From NCBI GenBank assembly GCA_050262155.1, contig CP189843.1, positions 310,001-374,000 on the forward strand: a DNA stretch of 64,000 bases. Direction: 5' to 3'. Below, one piece after another: positions 16,698 through 24,241 of this stretch (the stretch's first letter is position 1; every line of letters starts with the position of its first letter). The notes beneath the pieces are model-generated. The model was given only the letters and a program-made list of their open reading frames with translations, ran no database searches and was not told the origin of the DNA. Made by a program: the position numbers and the translations under genes. This stretch comes from Parvimonas sp000223315. Its GTDB lineage: Bacteria; Bacillota; Clostridia; Tissierellales; Peptoniphilaceae.

Positions 16698-17750
16698 TTA
16701 ACTCCTTTGCTTAGTAACTAAAAATATTCTTGCACTTATCCAAATTCCTATCATTAAAAATATAAATGCAAACCAACCTTTCATAGATAGTTGAGCAGTG
16801 AAAACAAATCCATTTGAAATGATACATCCTTGTCCCCAAATAGCTCCAAGTGCCATTAATGCACTACCTATAATTGTGTAAAGTATTGTTTTTTTATTCG
16901 GCATAATGATTGAAAATTCTTTACTAATAAAAGATGTAAAGAAAGAGCCGAGTATAATTCCTAAAACAAACATACTTCCCCAGCCAAGACCTTGGCCATC
17001 AACGCCTCATCCTATGCCTGCAGTTTCAATTGGACAAATTTTATCTGCCCAAGTTAAAATTGGAGTTGAAATTCCAAAACTACCAACACGTCCTGTAAGG
17101 CTACTAAAATAGAAAGCAAATCCCATTAAAAGTCCTATTAAAACAACAGTAAGTTCTTTTGACCACATTTTTTCACAAAATACATGGCGAAGACCTGTAG
17201 ATCTACTAGGTAACTTAAATTTTAATTTATGTGATTTATAATGTCTGAACATTAGGAAGTATAATACTAAAACTATAATTGCACATAATATAATTGGTGA
17301 AAAAGGTAATTTATCTAAAAATTCATCCGGTAAAGTCAATTTTCCTGATTCAAAATACTTTGAAATTGGCTTTAATGGTCCTTTTACAGCAATATAAGAT
17401 GTGATTGTGAAGGTTACAAGAGAAATTAATCCAATAACTCTACCATCACCGCTTTTTATAAGAGTGCTTGTTAAACATCCATTACACATAATTGCACCAA
17501 AGCCGAATACAAAGCTACCAAGCGCAATTCCGATTACTGGAAATTCCGCAAAGAATGTCATAGGAACAAGATCAAAATAACGTAGTATATGATATATCAA
17601 AGCATTAGTAAAAATAATTGCTAAGAGTAAAACTAGGTTATAATATCTCTTTTCAAGATAAATATCACGAATAGTTCCTGTTGGACAAAATCTTGATCTC
17701 TTTAATAAAAAGCCAAAAAGAAAACCAAAAAGTAATCCTGTATAAATCAT
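16698..17750 (-). CDS. yedE: YedE/YeeE (TsuA-like) sulfur/selenium transporter with in-frame UGA (putative selenoprotein)
   Basis: A 350-codon frame with one internal TGA (codon 248, 17007-17009). Both halves belong to one YeeE/YedE membrane protein of about nine hydrophobic segments. Cysteines lie at residue 22 (RFCPTG), at 89/92 (IMCNGCLTS) and at 309 (WGQGCIISNG), matching the cysteine relay of thiosulfate transporter TsuA as I recall it. The UGA falls in GIG-x-GVDGQGLGWGS, a glycine-rich pore-like motif where relatives carry Cys. Ten bases after the UGA is a hairpin with a GGUC apical loop (see 16983-16996). GGAGGATAAT precedes the ATG. It likely imports thiosulfate or a selenium species and passes it to the TusA-like protein. 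Confidence 0.78.
16983..16996 (-). other. SECIS-like hairpin downstream of the yedE UGA
   Basis: On the minus strand GCCAA-GGTC-TTGGC forms a perfect stem with a GGUC apical loop, extendable by G.U pairs. It starts 10 bases after the in-frame TGA. Bacterial SelB-binding elements have this geometry, and the loop matches the AGGUCU loop of E. coli fdhF mRNA. It is palindromic within the coding sequence, so chance cannot be excluded. Confidence 0.6.
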
Positions 17751-17783
17751 ATTATCCTCCTTTTTTAAATATCGTCAAGTACA

Positions 17784-17812
17784 ATTTTAACAAATTTCTG
17801 CTAAAAGGTCAA
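17784..17812 (-). promoter_or_regulatory. Promoter of yedE-tusA
   Basis: On the minus strand, TTGACC (17807-17812) and TAAAAT (17784-17789) are separated by 17 bases and lie 34 bases upstream of the yedE ATG. Confidence 0.75.
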
Positions 17813-18009
17813 TTAAATTTACTTATGGATTTACTACTTTACTTAAGTGAAATTTAGGTATATTTTACGTCATATAAACAAAAAAATATATTAAATTATC
17901 ATAATAAGTCCTAATAATAAAATAATTAATACTTTGTTATTAATTGAATATATATTAATTAAGTTTTGAATTTTATTTTGTATTTTTACAGAAAAAATAG
18001 GGGTAAAGT
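17813..18009. other. AT-rich intergenic strip, no gene seen
   Basis: About 200 bases of very AT-rich sequence lie between the yedE promoter and the lipoprotein terminator. I see no open frame with a ribosome site and no clear RNA structure. Confidence 0.6.
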
Positions 18010-18034
18010 AAAAAAAATGAGCACAAAGCCCATT
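18010..18034 (-). terminator. Terminator after the tandem lipoprotein genes
   Basis: Read on the minus strand, AAATGGGC and GCTCATTT arms (one G.U pair) with a five-base loop are followed by seven T. Confidence 0.75.
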
Positions 18035-18059
18035 TAATTTATAAAATTATATTAAAAGA

Positions 18060-18614
18060 TTATTTCATTACATCCTTAATCACTTTTCCACTTTTTACTT
18101 CAACTATAGTTTTACTTTTATCTGTTGGCTGTAAAATTTTAACTACTATGTCGTCGTTAATATTTTTGGAAATCGTCAAAGCTGTTCCGGTAACTTCTCT
18201 TTCTCATAATTCACGAATATTATCATTAGCTCTGCCATCATTTTTAGAATCAATCATTCCTGATACATCTGAAGCAGCTTGTTCAACTAATTCAATATTA
18301 ACTGTATTATTCTTTTCATCAAATGTAGCTTTCGCAAAATGTTCATTGGAATTATTAAATTCTTGTAAATATTTATTAATTTTTGCAATAGATTCACTTG
18401 AAAGAGTTTCATTTTCTGAATTTTTAATTTTTTCATTTAATTCTTTATTTTCTTTTTCCAGAGAATTATTTTTACCTTGTAACTCGTTGTTTTTCTTTTC
18501 CAAAGAATCTTTTTGCTCTTGTAACTGTTTAACAACTTTATTTTCTTCATTATTTTTATTAGAACAACTAACTAACATAATACTTATTAATAGCATAATA
18601 ACAATTTTTTTCAT
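18060..18614 (-). pseudogene. Tandem lipoprotein 1, interrupted by UGA
   Basis: From ATG 18614 the frame encodes a lipoprotein signal (lipobox LVSCS), a heptad-rich coiled coil (about residues 25-75) and a globular tail. The frame stops at TGA 18204-18206, then continues unbroken for 47 more codons to TAA at 18060. Those codons (EREVTGTALTISKN, KILQPTDKSKTIVEV) match the intact paralogue next door, where the UGA position is Trp in LWETEITG. This is therefore a TGG-to-TGA change rather than selenocysteine. It could be a nonsense allele, leaky readthrough or a sequence error. Function is unknown; the pair are probably surface coiled-coil lipoproteins. Confidence 0.75.
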
Positions 18615-18634
18615 AATAAAATCTCCCCAGTAAA

Positions 18635-19147
18635 TTATTTCATTATATCCTTAATTACATTTCCGTCTTTTACTTCAACTATGGTTTTAGTTTTATCTAA
18701 TGGTTGTAATATTTTTACTGTAACATTAATATTTTTTAAATTATTTGATGCTTCTATGGCAGTTCCAGTAATTTCTGTTTCCCATAAATCAAGAACATTT
18801 TTATTAACTTTTCCATTATTTTTATACCCAATCATTCTGGAAACATCTGATGCAGCTTGTTCAAGTAGTTGGATATTAAAAGAATTAGTTTTTTCATTGA
18901 ATGTAGCAGTAGCAAACATTGTACTATTTGTATATTTAGCAGTGAAATCCTCTATATATTTGTTAATTTTAGATAATCTTTCATATTCCTTTTGAATTTC
19001 TTCCAGTTTTTTTACTTTGTCTTCCAATTCGACGTTCTTTTGTTCTAAGTTCTCTACTTTTGTTTGTAGTTCTTTTTCTTTTTGGAAATTAGAACATCCG
19101 GATAAAAATAGACAGGTAAAAACTAAAGCTAAAAATTTTTTCTTCAT
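18635..19147 (-). CDS. Tandem lipoprotein 2 (coiled-coil, unknown function)
   Basis: A 170-residue protein with the lipobox FLSGCS, a Lys/Glu-rich coiled coil (about residues 25-62), and a C-terminal domain shared with the downstream copy (FATATFNEKTNSFNIQLLEQ, KILQPLDKTKTIVEV). I do not recognise a named family. It lies 20 bases before copy 1 in the same transcript. GGAGAT precedes the ATG. The order and similarity show tandem duplication, and this copy is the intact one. Confidence 0.85.
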   Translation of the reverse strand: MKKKFLALVFTCLFLSGCSNFQKEKELQTKVENLEQKNVELEDKVKKLEEIQKEYERLSKINKYIEDFTAKYTNSTMFATATFNEKTNSFNIQLLEQAASDVSRMIGYKNNGKVNKNVLDLWETEITGTAIEASNNLKNINVTVKILQPLDKTKTIVEVKDGNVIKDIMK

Positions 19148-19188
19148 AATAAAATCTCCTTTAATAAATAAAAGTTCTCCTTTTCTAT

Positions 19189-19217
19189 ATTATAAACTTA
19201 AATGTAAACAAAGGCAA
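19189..19217 (-). promoter_or_regulatory. Promoter of the tandem lipoproteins
   Basis: Minus-strand TTGCCT (19212-19217), a 17-base spacer, and TATAAT (19189-19194), about 40 bases upstream of the first ATG. Confidence 0.65.
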
Positions 19218-19251
19218 ATATTATTAATAATATTTAGTGTAAGTATAATAG

Positions 19252-19280
19252 ATTACATAATTTTTTAAAAATGGTATAAT
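19252..19280 (+). promoter_or_regulatory. Promoter of the 19348 gene pair
   Basis: ATTACA (19252-19257), a 17-base spacer and a consensus TATAAT (19275-19280). The -35 match is weak. Confidence 0.5.
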
Positions 19281-19347
19281 ATAAATAGTAATATATTGAT
19301 TATATAATTAAAGATACATAATATAATTAAAAGGAGAAAATAAAATA

Positions 19348-19683
19348 ATGTTAAAATTTAACAAAATATTAGGCTATTATCGCTCGGGTGCAGTTGCTTT
19401 TTTACTTGAAGATGGGAGATATGCAATGACAAATGTTCACCATTATTCTAAAGCTTCAGGTGGTAGGGTTGAAATATCATCTACTAGTATATGTTTTCTT
19501 AGAGGAAAAGAAATTACAAATAATATTCCTGATGGTTATGAAGATAAAATTAGAGAAATTTTAAATAATCCGAATACAAAACTTAGTTTTGAATATGTAG
19601 GTGGACCTATCATAAGTCCTATTACAGTAAAAGAATATTTAAAAGATTCAAATATGAAAGATAAAGTAAAATTTAGGAGATAA
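19348..19683 (+). CDS. Hypothetical protein, 111 residues
   Basis: A soluble protein without signal or membrane segment. A beta-rich first half (ILGYYRSGAVAFLLEDGRYA) is followed by a helical, charged C-terminus. AAGGAG lies 11 bases upstream of the ATG, a longer spacing than usual. It is followed three bases later by a second small gene and then a terminator, so the two form a bicistronic unit. I do not recognise either family. Confidence 0.65.
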   Translation: MLKFNKILGYYRSGAVAFLLEDGRYAMTNVHHYSKASGGRVEISSTSICFLRGKEITNNIPDGYEDKIREILNNPNTKLSFEYVGGPIISPITVKEYLKDSNMKDKVKFRR

Positions 19684-19685
19684 TT

Positions 19686-19922
19686 ATGGATAAATTCAAA
19701 ATATTATCAATGACAACGACAAAAAATAACATTGATTTAGATAAATATAAAAAAGCAGTTTTAGAAAATTTAAAAAATGAATTTAAAAATGCAAATGCAG
19801 AATTTGTTGAAAGATTAAATAAATATATAAAAACACAAGAATTTAAAGAAGATGTGCAACGTGATTATGACAACGGAGCGACAGTGAGTGCTTGTATTTA
19901 CAATATATATATGTATGTTTAA
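19686..19922 (+). CDS. Hypothetical protein, 78 residues
   Basis: A small, mainly helical, charged protein (YKKAVLENLKNEFKNANAEF, then NKYIKTQEFKED) with a short hydrophobic end. AGGAGATAATT precedes the ATG, which lies two bases past the stop of the preceding gene. It ends on a strong terminator whose left arm starts at the stop codon. No function can be assigned. The pair sits beside the tmRNA-proximal degraded strip and could be accessory DNA. Confidence 0.6.
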   Translation: MDKFKILSMTTTKNNIDLDKYKKAVLENLKNEFKNANAEFVERLNKYIKTQEFKEDVQRDYDNGATVSACIYNIYMYV

Positions 19923-19955
19923 AAAGGTATTATTTACTAATATAGTACCTTTTTT
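19921..19955 (+). terminator. Strong terminator after the 19348 gene pair
   Basis: AAAAAGGTATTAT and ATAGTACCTTTTT form a 13-bp stem (one U.G pair) ending in a T run. Confidence 0.85.
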
Positions 19956-20045
19956 TATTGGACTATATACAGCTTTAATTTAACTACAAAGGCACTTTAA
20001 AAGGTGACTTTTTTAGTACATTTTTAAATTGATAATTGTAAACTT

Positions 20046-20072
20046 AGACAAGTTTGATCATTTGTCTTTTTT
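20046..20072 (+). terminator. Orphan terminator-like hairpin
   Basis: AGACAA and TTGTCT arms with a 10-base loop are followed by TTTTTT. No intact gene precedes it. Confidence 0.55.
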
Positions 20073-20095
20073 ATTGTCCGTAATAACTTTAAACT

Positions 20096-20201
20096 ACTTG
20101 GACTATGCACCTTAAACATTGAAGGTAAAGAATTTGCTTTTAACGAACGTGGAGCGTTGATAAAGGATAAAATTACTAGTAAAGATGGTGTTATAGAATA
20201 A
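20096..20201 (+). pseudogene. Remnant of a gene 3' end (wall-protein-like tail)
   Basis: An open tail encodes TLNIEGKEFAFNERGALI followed by KDKITSKDGVIE and TAA, then a terminator. The phrase resembles the last cell-wall-binding repeat of choline-binding-type proteins. There is no start codon or ribosome site and upstream frames are blocked, so it is a leftover fragment. The left boundary is approximate. Confidence 0.45.
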
Positions 20202-20204
20202 AAT

Positions 20205-20232
20205 AAGGGAGCCTTGTTGCTCCCTTTTTTTA
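20205..20232 (+). terminator. Terminator of the decayed gene tail
   Basis: AAGGGAGC / GCTCCCTT with a six-base loop and a T run directly follows the fragment's TAA. Confidence 0.8.
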
Positions 20233-20363
20233 TTGTTTAGGTTGCCATTGGTGTGCCATTTTATATAATTTTATATAAAGTTATATAATGTTATGTAAAA
20301 ACAGAATAAAAAAGTTCTTGAAAATAAGCCATTTTATAAACTTATATAACAAGAACTAATGTT

Positions 20364-20711
20364 TGGTGGAGATGGTGGGTGTCGAACCCACGTCCGAAAA
20401 AGCATTCATATCACTTTCTCCGAATACAGTCAATTTTTAACTTCCCAATAACCTATAAATTAACAAAATCAGTTAAAGGTATCTTATAAATACAATTACA
20501 AATCTAAGAACTTTTGTAAAGGTTGCCCACGAATTTAATGATAGAGTTTAGACTTTTGTGGGGAAAGAATAGACTCCAAATAGCTGACTAGGCAGCTAAT
20601 GCAAAATTATTATTTTCTGCGTTTATATTTAATTTACCACTTTTTATGTTGATTGGATACAACAATTCGCTTATGATACTGCAACTTCCCCGTCGAAGCC
20701 AGTTCATCCCC
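20364..20711 (-). ncRNA. ssrA: Transfer-messenger RNA (tmRNA)
   Basis: On the minus strand the RNA begins GGGGATGAACTGGCTTCGAC, the near-universal tmRNA 5' end, and finishes with the T-arm GTTCGACACCCACC and CATCTCCACCA. The 5' GGGGATG pairs with 3' CATCTCC to form the acceptor stem. The length of 348 is normal. An internal reading frame ends in ...NAENNNFALAA then TAG, the protease-tag signature; the resume codon may be the GGT of GKLNINA. The RNA rescues stalled ribosomes with SmpB (not encoded in the window). Confidence 0.96.
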
Positions 20712-20716
20712 ATAAT

Positions 20717-20750
20717 TAATAAAAGTAGCTTTATAAAGCTACTTTTATTA
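20717..20750. terminator. Perfect 16-bp inverted repeat upstream of ssrA
   Basis: TAATAAAAGTAGCTTT and AAAGCTACTTTTATTA flank a two-base loop. It probably terminates the membrane-protein gene on the minus strand. It also overlaps the ssrA -10 box, and part of it would be in the tmRNA precursor leader. Confidence 0.7.
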
Positions 20751-20775
20751 TACCCAGATTTTATAATTATGTCAA
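20747..20775 (-). promoter_or_regulatory. Perfect consensus promoter of ssrA
   Basis: Minus-strand TTGACA (20770-20775) and TATAAT (20747-20752) are separated by exactly 17 bases. The expected start, near 20740, leaves a leader of about 29 bases before the mature 5' end. Confidence 0.88.
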
Positions 20776-20788
20776 ATTTGAAATACAT

Positions 20789-21178
20789 TTATTTATTTAA
20801 TTTTTTAAACATTTTTGAAATTAATACAAAAATTATAATTACTGAAATAATTGCAAGGATAAGTAAAATTATTGTTAGTGTATCTTGATATAATCTTTTA
20901 TATTTTTTGAAAAATTCAAAAACTCTAAAAATAAAAAATAAGATTATTCCTATATTTATCACTAAGAAATATTTGGTATTTCTTGTTATCAGTATTATTA
21001 TAAATATAAATATAAAAATTAGAGAAATAACTAGCAAAAAGTTTTTAAATATTGTTGGATTGTGCATATATGGTTGATCGGAAGGATAACTACCTGCTGA
21101 TAATTCTAAGGTTATTAGATAAAATAAAAATATTAAAAAACTAAATATTGAGTAAATTTTTTCTTTTAGTAATTTCAT
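20789..21178 (-). CDS. Hypothetical four-span membrane protein
   Basis: A 129-residue very hydrophobic protein with four membrane segments (about 8-27, 46-65, 70-88, 100-122) and a short polar loop after the first. GGGGGAT precedes the ATG. It is monocistronic, and its terminator overlaps the ssrA promoter. I do not recognise the family. Confidence 0.7.
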   Translation of the reverse strand: MKLLKEKIYSIFSFLIFLFYLITLELSAGSYPSDQPYMHNPTIFKNFLLVISLIFIFIFIIILITRNTKYFLVINIGIILFFIFRVFEFFKKYKRLYQDTLTIILLILAIISVIIIFVLISKMFKKLNK

Positions 21179-21307
21179 AGTATCCCCCTTTTTATATAAA
21201 TATTAACAATTTACAACTTTATTATAAGATTTTAAAGTTTTTTTGTAAAGTATTTTTTATGAAAAATATATTTTTAAAGAAAATTATTAAATTTTCGTAA
21301 CAAAGTA

Positions 21308-21336
21308 TTGTAAAATTTTTTTGTTCGATTTATAAT
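21308..21336 (+). promoter_or_regulatory. Promoter of the yicC-gmk-rpoZ cluster
   Basis: TTGTAA (21308-21313), a 17-base spacer and TATAAT (21331-21336), 42 bases upstream of the yicC ATG. Confidence 0.75.
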
Positions 21337-21377
21337 TTATTAATATAAAAATAATATAAATGTTTAAGGAGAAAAAG

Positions 21378-22262
21378 ATGTTAAAATCAATGACCGGTTA
21401 TGGTAGAAGTGAGTTCGTTGATGAAAATTATGATTTGTCTTTTGAGATGAAAGCTGTAAATCATAAATTTTTAGATATTCAAGTTAAACTACCATATTTT
21501 TTAAATTTTTGTGAAGAAGATATAAAAAAAGTTGTAAGAAAAAAATTGTCAAGAGGACGAGTTGATATTTTTATAAGAGGAAAACAAAAGTTTTCTGAAA
21601 GTAATTCTGCTTTAGATGTTAATTATGATTTAGCTTCTGCTTATTTTGAGGCTTATAAAAACATTTCTGAAAAACTTGGAATTGAAAGTTCTGTAAGTAT
21701 AGGGCATATTGTTAGAAATGAGAATGTAGTTGATGTTAAAACTTCTGAAATAGACGAAGATTATTTGAAAAAGAATGTTTTAGAGTCTGTTGAAAAGGCG
21801 GTTGATGAGCTTGTTTCAATGAGAATTGTTGAGGGAGAAAATCTTAATAAGGATTTGTTGGACAATCTTTTGGCTTTTGAAAATTATTTAGAGAATATCA
21901 AAGAAAGAAAAGAAGATGTTTTAAATAATCAAATTGATAGATTAAAATTAAAACTTAATGAATTTTCCGGAGAATTGTCTGAAAGTGAACTTAATAGATT
22001 AAATCTTGAAGTAATTTTTTATACTGATAAACTTGATATAAGTGAAGAAATTACAAGACTTCATTCACATATTCAAAATTTTAAGAAGTTTTTAAATTTA
22101 GAAAGTCAAGTTGGTAAAAAAATTGAATTTTTATTACAAGAGATGAATAGAGAAATCAATACAATAGCAAGTAAATCAAATAATTATGCAATTTCAACTT
22201 ATGTTATTGAAATGAAGGTTATTATAGAGAAACTTAGAGAACAAATTCAAAATGTTGAATAG
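21378..22262 (+). CDS. yicC: YicC family endoribonuclease/adaptor
   Basis: A 294-residue YicC/YloC protein: N-terminal SMTGYGRSEF, central MKAVNHKFLDIQVKLP, and the C-terminal block HIQNFKKFL..GKKIEFLLQEMNREINTIASKS. The family has RNase activity in E. coli and helps small-RNA turnover. The start is ATG 21378, because AAGGAG lies just upstream; an ATG at 21360 precedes that site. It opens the classic order yicC-gmk-rpoZ-coaBC-priA-def-fmt-rsmB; the remA often found between yicC and gmk is absent. Confidence 0.92.
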   Translation: MLKSMTGYGRSEFVDENYDLSFEMKAVNHKFLDIQVKLPYFLNFCEEDIKKVVRKKLSRGRVDIFIRGKQKFSESNSALDVNYDLASAYFEAYKNISEKLGIESSVSIGHIVRNENVVDVKTSEIDEDYLKKNVLESVEKAVDELVSMRIVEGENLNKDLLDNLLAFENYLENIKERKEDVLNNQIDRLKLKLNEFSGELSESELNRLNLEVIFYTDKLDISEEITRLHSHIQNFKKFLNLESQVGKKIEFLLQEMNREINTIASKSNNYAISTYVIEMKVIIEKLREQIQNVE

Positions 22263-22275
22263 TTTTGGAGGTAAT

Positions 22276-22848
22276 ATGAAAAAGGGATTTTTGATGGTTG
22301 TTTCAGGTCCGTCAGGAGTTGGGAAAGGTACTATTTGTGATATTTTATTAAGAGATAATAAAGATATTAAGTATTCAATTTCTGCAACGAGTAGAAATAA
22401 AAGACCTAATGAAGAACATGGAAAAAACTATTTTTTCGTCTCAAATGATGAGTTTGAAAAGATGATAGCAGATAAAAAACTTTTAGAGTACGCAAGAGTT
22501 CATGGGAATTATTATGGAACTCCTAAGGATTTTGTTTTAAATTCTATTAATCAAGGGGATGTCGTAATTTTAGAGATTGACGTTCAAGGTGCACTTCAAG
22601 TTAAGAAAAATTATCCTGATGCAGTTTTGGTTTTTGTTTTGCCACCAGATTTTGAAGAGTTAAAGAGAAGACTTGTGGAACGTGGAACGGAAGATGAAGA
22701 AACTGTAAATTTAAGAATGAATAATGCAAAAAAAGAAGTTGAATTTTTAAATGAATATAATTATTCCATAGTGAATGATTTTATAGATGAAAGTGTAGAT
22801 AAAATGAAGGCGATTATTGAAGCCGAAAGATTAAAGATTAAGAAATAG
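22276..22848 (+). CDS. gmk: Guanylate kinase
   Basis: A 190-residue enzyme that phosphorylates GMP to GDP. The P-loop SGPSGVGKGT is at residues 9-18. The GMP-binding SATSRNKRPNEEHGKNYFFV and DVQGALQVK regions are present, and RGTEDEET forms the lid. The start is ATG 22276 with GGAGG upstream; an earlier in-frame start would lie inside yicC. Confidence 0.95.
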   Translation: MKKGFLMVVSGPSGVGKGTICDILLRDNKDIKYSISATSRNKRPNEEHGKNYFFVSNDEFEKMIADKKLLEYARVHGNYYGTPKDFVLNSINQGDVVILEIDVQGALQVKKNYPDAVLVFVLPPDFEELKRRLVERGTEDEETVNLRMNNAKKEVEFLNEYNYSIVNDFIDESVDKMKAIIEAERLKIKK

Positions 22849-22860
22849 GAGGAATGAAAG

Positions 22861-23058
22861 ATGATAAATCCATCATTTAAAGAATTAGAAAAAATTGATA
22901 AGAGTAGATATGCTCTTGTTGTAATGACAAGTAAAAGAGCTAGAAGAATTGTAAACGGATCTAAAAATTTAATGGAAACAGATGCACAAAAACCAATTAC
23001 TCAAGCACTTCAAGAAATAGTAGCTCAAAAGGTAACTAAAAAAGAAAAGGAAGATTAA
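22861..23058 (+). CDS. rpoZ: RNA polymerase omega subunit
   Basis: A 65-residue protein with the omega core YALVVMTSKRARRIVNG and the helix PITQALQEIVAQ. It assists assembly of the beta-prime subunit of RNA polymerase. AGGAGG lies upstream of the ATG. It sits 12 bases after gmk and one base before coaBC, its usual position. Confidence 0.93.
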   Translation: MINPSFKELEKIDKSRYALVVMTSKRARRIVNGSKNLMETDAQKPITQALQEIVAQKVTKKEKED

Positions 23059-23059
23059 G

Positions 23060-24241
23060 ATGAAAAAAAATATTTTAGTTGGAGTAACTTCTGGAATTGC
23101 AATTTACAAGTCTTTAGACTTAGTAAGTATGCTAGTTAAGGCAGGATATGAAGTTAATGTTGTTATGACTGAAAACGCAACTAAACTTATAAATCCTTTG
23201 ATTTTTGAAACAATGAGTCAAAATAAGGTTTATAGTGATGTTTTTGAAAGAGATATGGATAGTGAGGTTAAGCATATAAAACTTGCAAAAAATGCAGATT
23301 GTTTTGTTATTGCGCCACTTACTGCAAATACTATGGCTAAAATTGTTCACGGAATTGCAGATAATTTGATTACAAATATAGTACTTGCACATACTAAAAA
23401 AATGATTTTAGTGCCATCTATGAATGTTAATATGTACGAAAATCCTGTAACTCAAAAAAATATTGAAACTCTAAAAGAAAGACATATTGTTTTAAGTCCT
23501 GATTATGGTCGTCTTGCTTGTGGTGATTATGGAAAAGGAAAATTTCCTACAACAGAAAGAATTTTTGAGGAAATTGAAAGTTATTTTGTAAAAAAAGATT
23601 TGCTTGGGAAAAAGGTGTTAATAGGAAATGGTGCAACAGTTGAAGATATTGATCCGGTTAGATACATTTCAAATTACAGTAGTGGAAAAATGGGAAATGA
23701 ATTGGCTTTATGTGCTAGAAGACGTGGAGCTGATGTAAAAGTAGTATGCGGAAAAGTTAATAGTGATTACAGAAAATTTGGAATTGAATATATTGATGTA
23801 AAAACTAATAAAGATATGTATAACTCAATAAAAGAAAATTTTGACGAAGCAGATATTTTAATTATGCCTGCTGCACCAGTTGATTTTAAGGTTAAAAACA
23901 AAAAAGATTTTAAAATCAAAAAGACAGAAAATTTTGAAAATATTGAGCTTGAAAATAATATTGATATTTTAAAAAGTATTTCAGAATATAAAAAATCACA
24001 ATTTGTTGTAGGCTTTGCAGCCGAAACAAATTCAGTTAAAGATTATGCAATTTCAAAGATGAATAATAAAAATTTGGATATGATAGTTGCAAATGATGTT
24101 TCATTAAAAGATAGAGGATTTGGTTCTGATTTTAATAAGGTTACTATTATTACTAAAGATAGTGAGCTTGAAACAGAAGTTTTAACTAAGAGAGAAATTG
24201 CAGATAAAATCTTAGATGCTATTTTGGAGAAAATATGTTAG
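23060..24241 (+). CDS. coaBC: Bifunctional phosphopantothenoylcysteine decarboxylase/synthetase
   Basis: A 393-residue coenzyme A enzyme. The CoaC flavoprotein half (1-180) has GVTSGIAIYKSLD, the HGIADNL segment and PSMNVNMYENP (the PxMNxxM motif). The CoaB half (about 185-390) has GNGATVEDIDPVRYISNYSS and the nucleotide-binding FAAETN and IVANDVS motifs. It joins cysteine to 4'-phosphopantothenate and decarboxylates the product. It overlaps priA by seven bases. Confidence 0.95.
   Translation: MKKNILVGVTSGIAIYKSLDLVSMLVKAGYEVNVVMTENATKLINPLIFETMSQNKVYSDVFERDMDSEVKHIKLAKNADCFVIAPLTANTMAKIVHGIADNLITNIVLAHTKKMILVPSMNVNMYENPVTQKNIETLKERHIVLSPDYGRLACGDYGKGKFPTTERIFEEIESYFVKKDLLGKKVLIGNGATVEDIDPVRYISNYSSGKMGNELALCARRRGADVKVVCGKVNSDYRKFGIEYIDVKTNKDMYNSIKENFDEADILIMPAAPVDFKVKNKKDFKIKKTENFENIELENNIDILKSISEYKKSQFVVGFAAETNSVKDYAISKMNNKNLDMIVANDVSLKDRGFGSDFNKVTIITKDSELETEVLTKREIADKILDAILEKIC

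Larger units (their letters stand above)
19956..20363. other. Degraded strip between the unknown pair and tmRNA
   Basis: About 400 bases hold no intact gene. It contains two terminator hairpins (20046, 20205), a decayed coding tail (20096-20201), and a repetitive segment near 20250-20300 with the words TATATAAT / TTATATAA repeated. It lies next to the 3' end of ssrA, a known integration target, so it looks like the scar of an old insertion. No integrase remains. Confidence 0.5.

Noticed and set aside
18204..18206. Third in-frame UGA (lipoprotein 1) as another selenocysteine.
   Set aside because: The adjacent paralogue has Trp (TGG) at the aligned position and no Cys chemistry is expected, so a TGG-to-TGA change explains it better.
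16658..18206. UGA reassigned to tryptophan in this genome.
   Set aside because: recX and yhbQ end normally at UGA, Trp is encoded by TGG throughout, prfB (RF2) is present with its UGA-dependent switch, and two of the UGAs sit at Cys-type rather than Trp positions.
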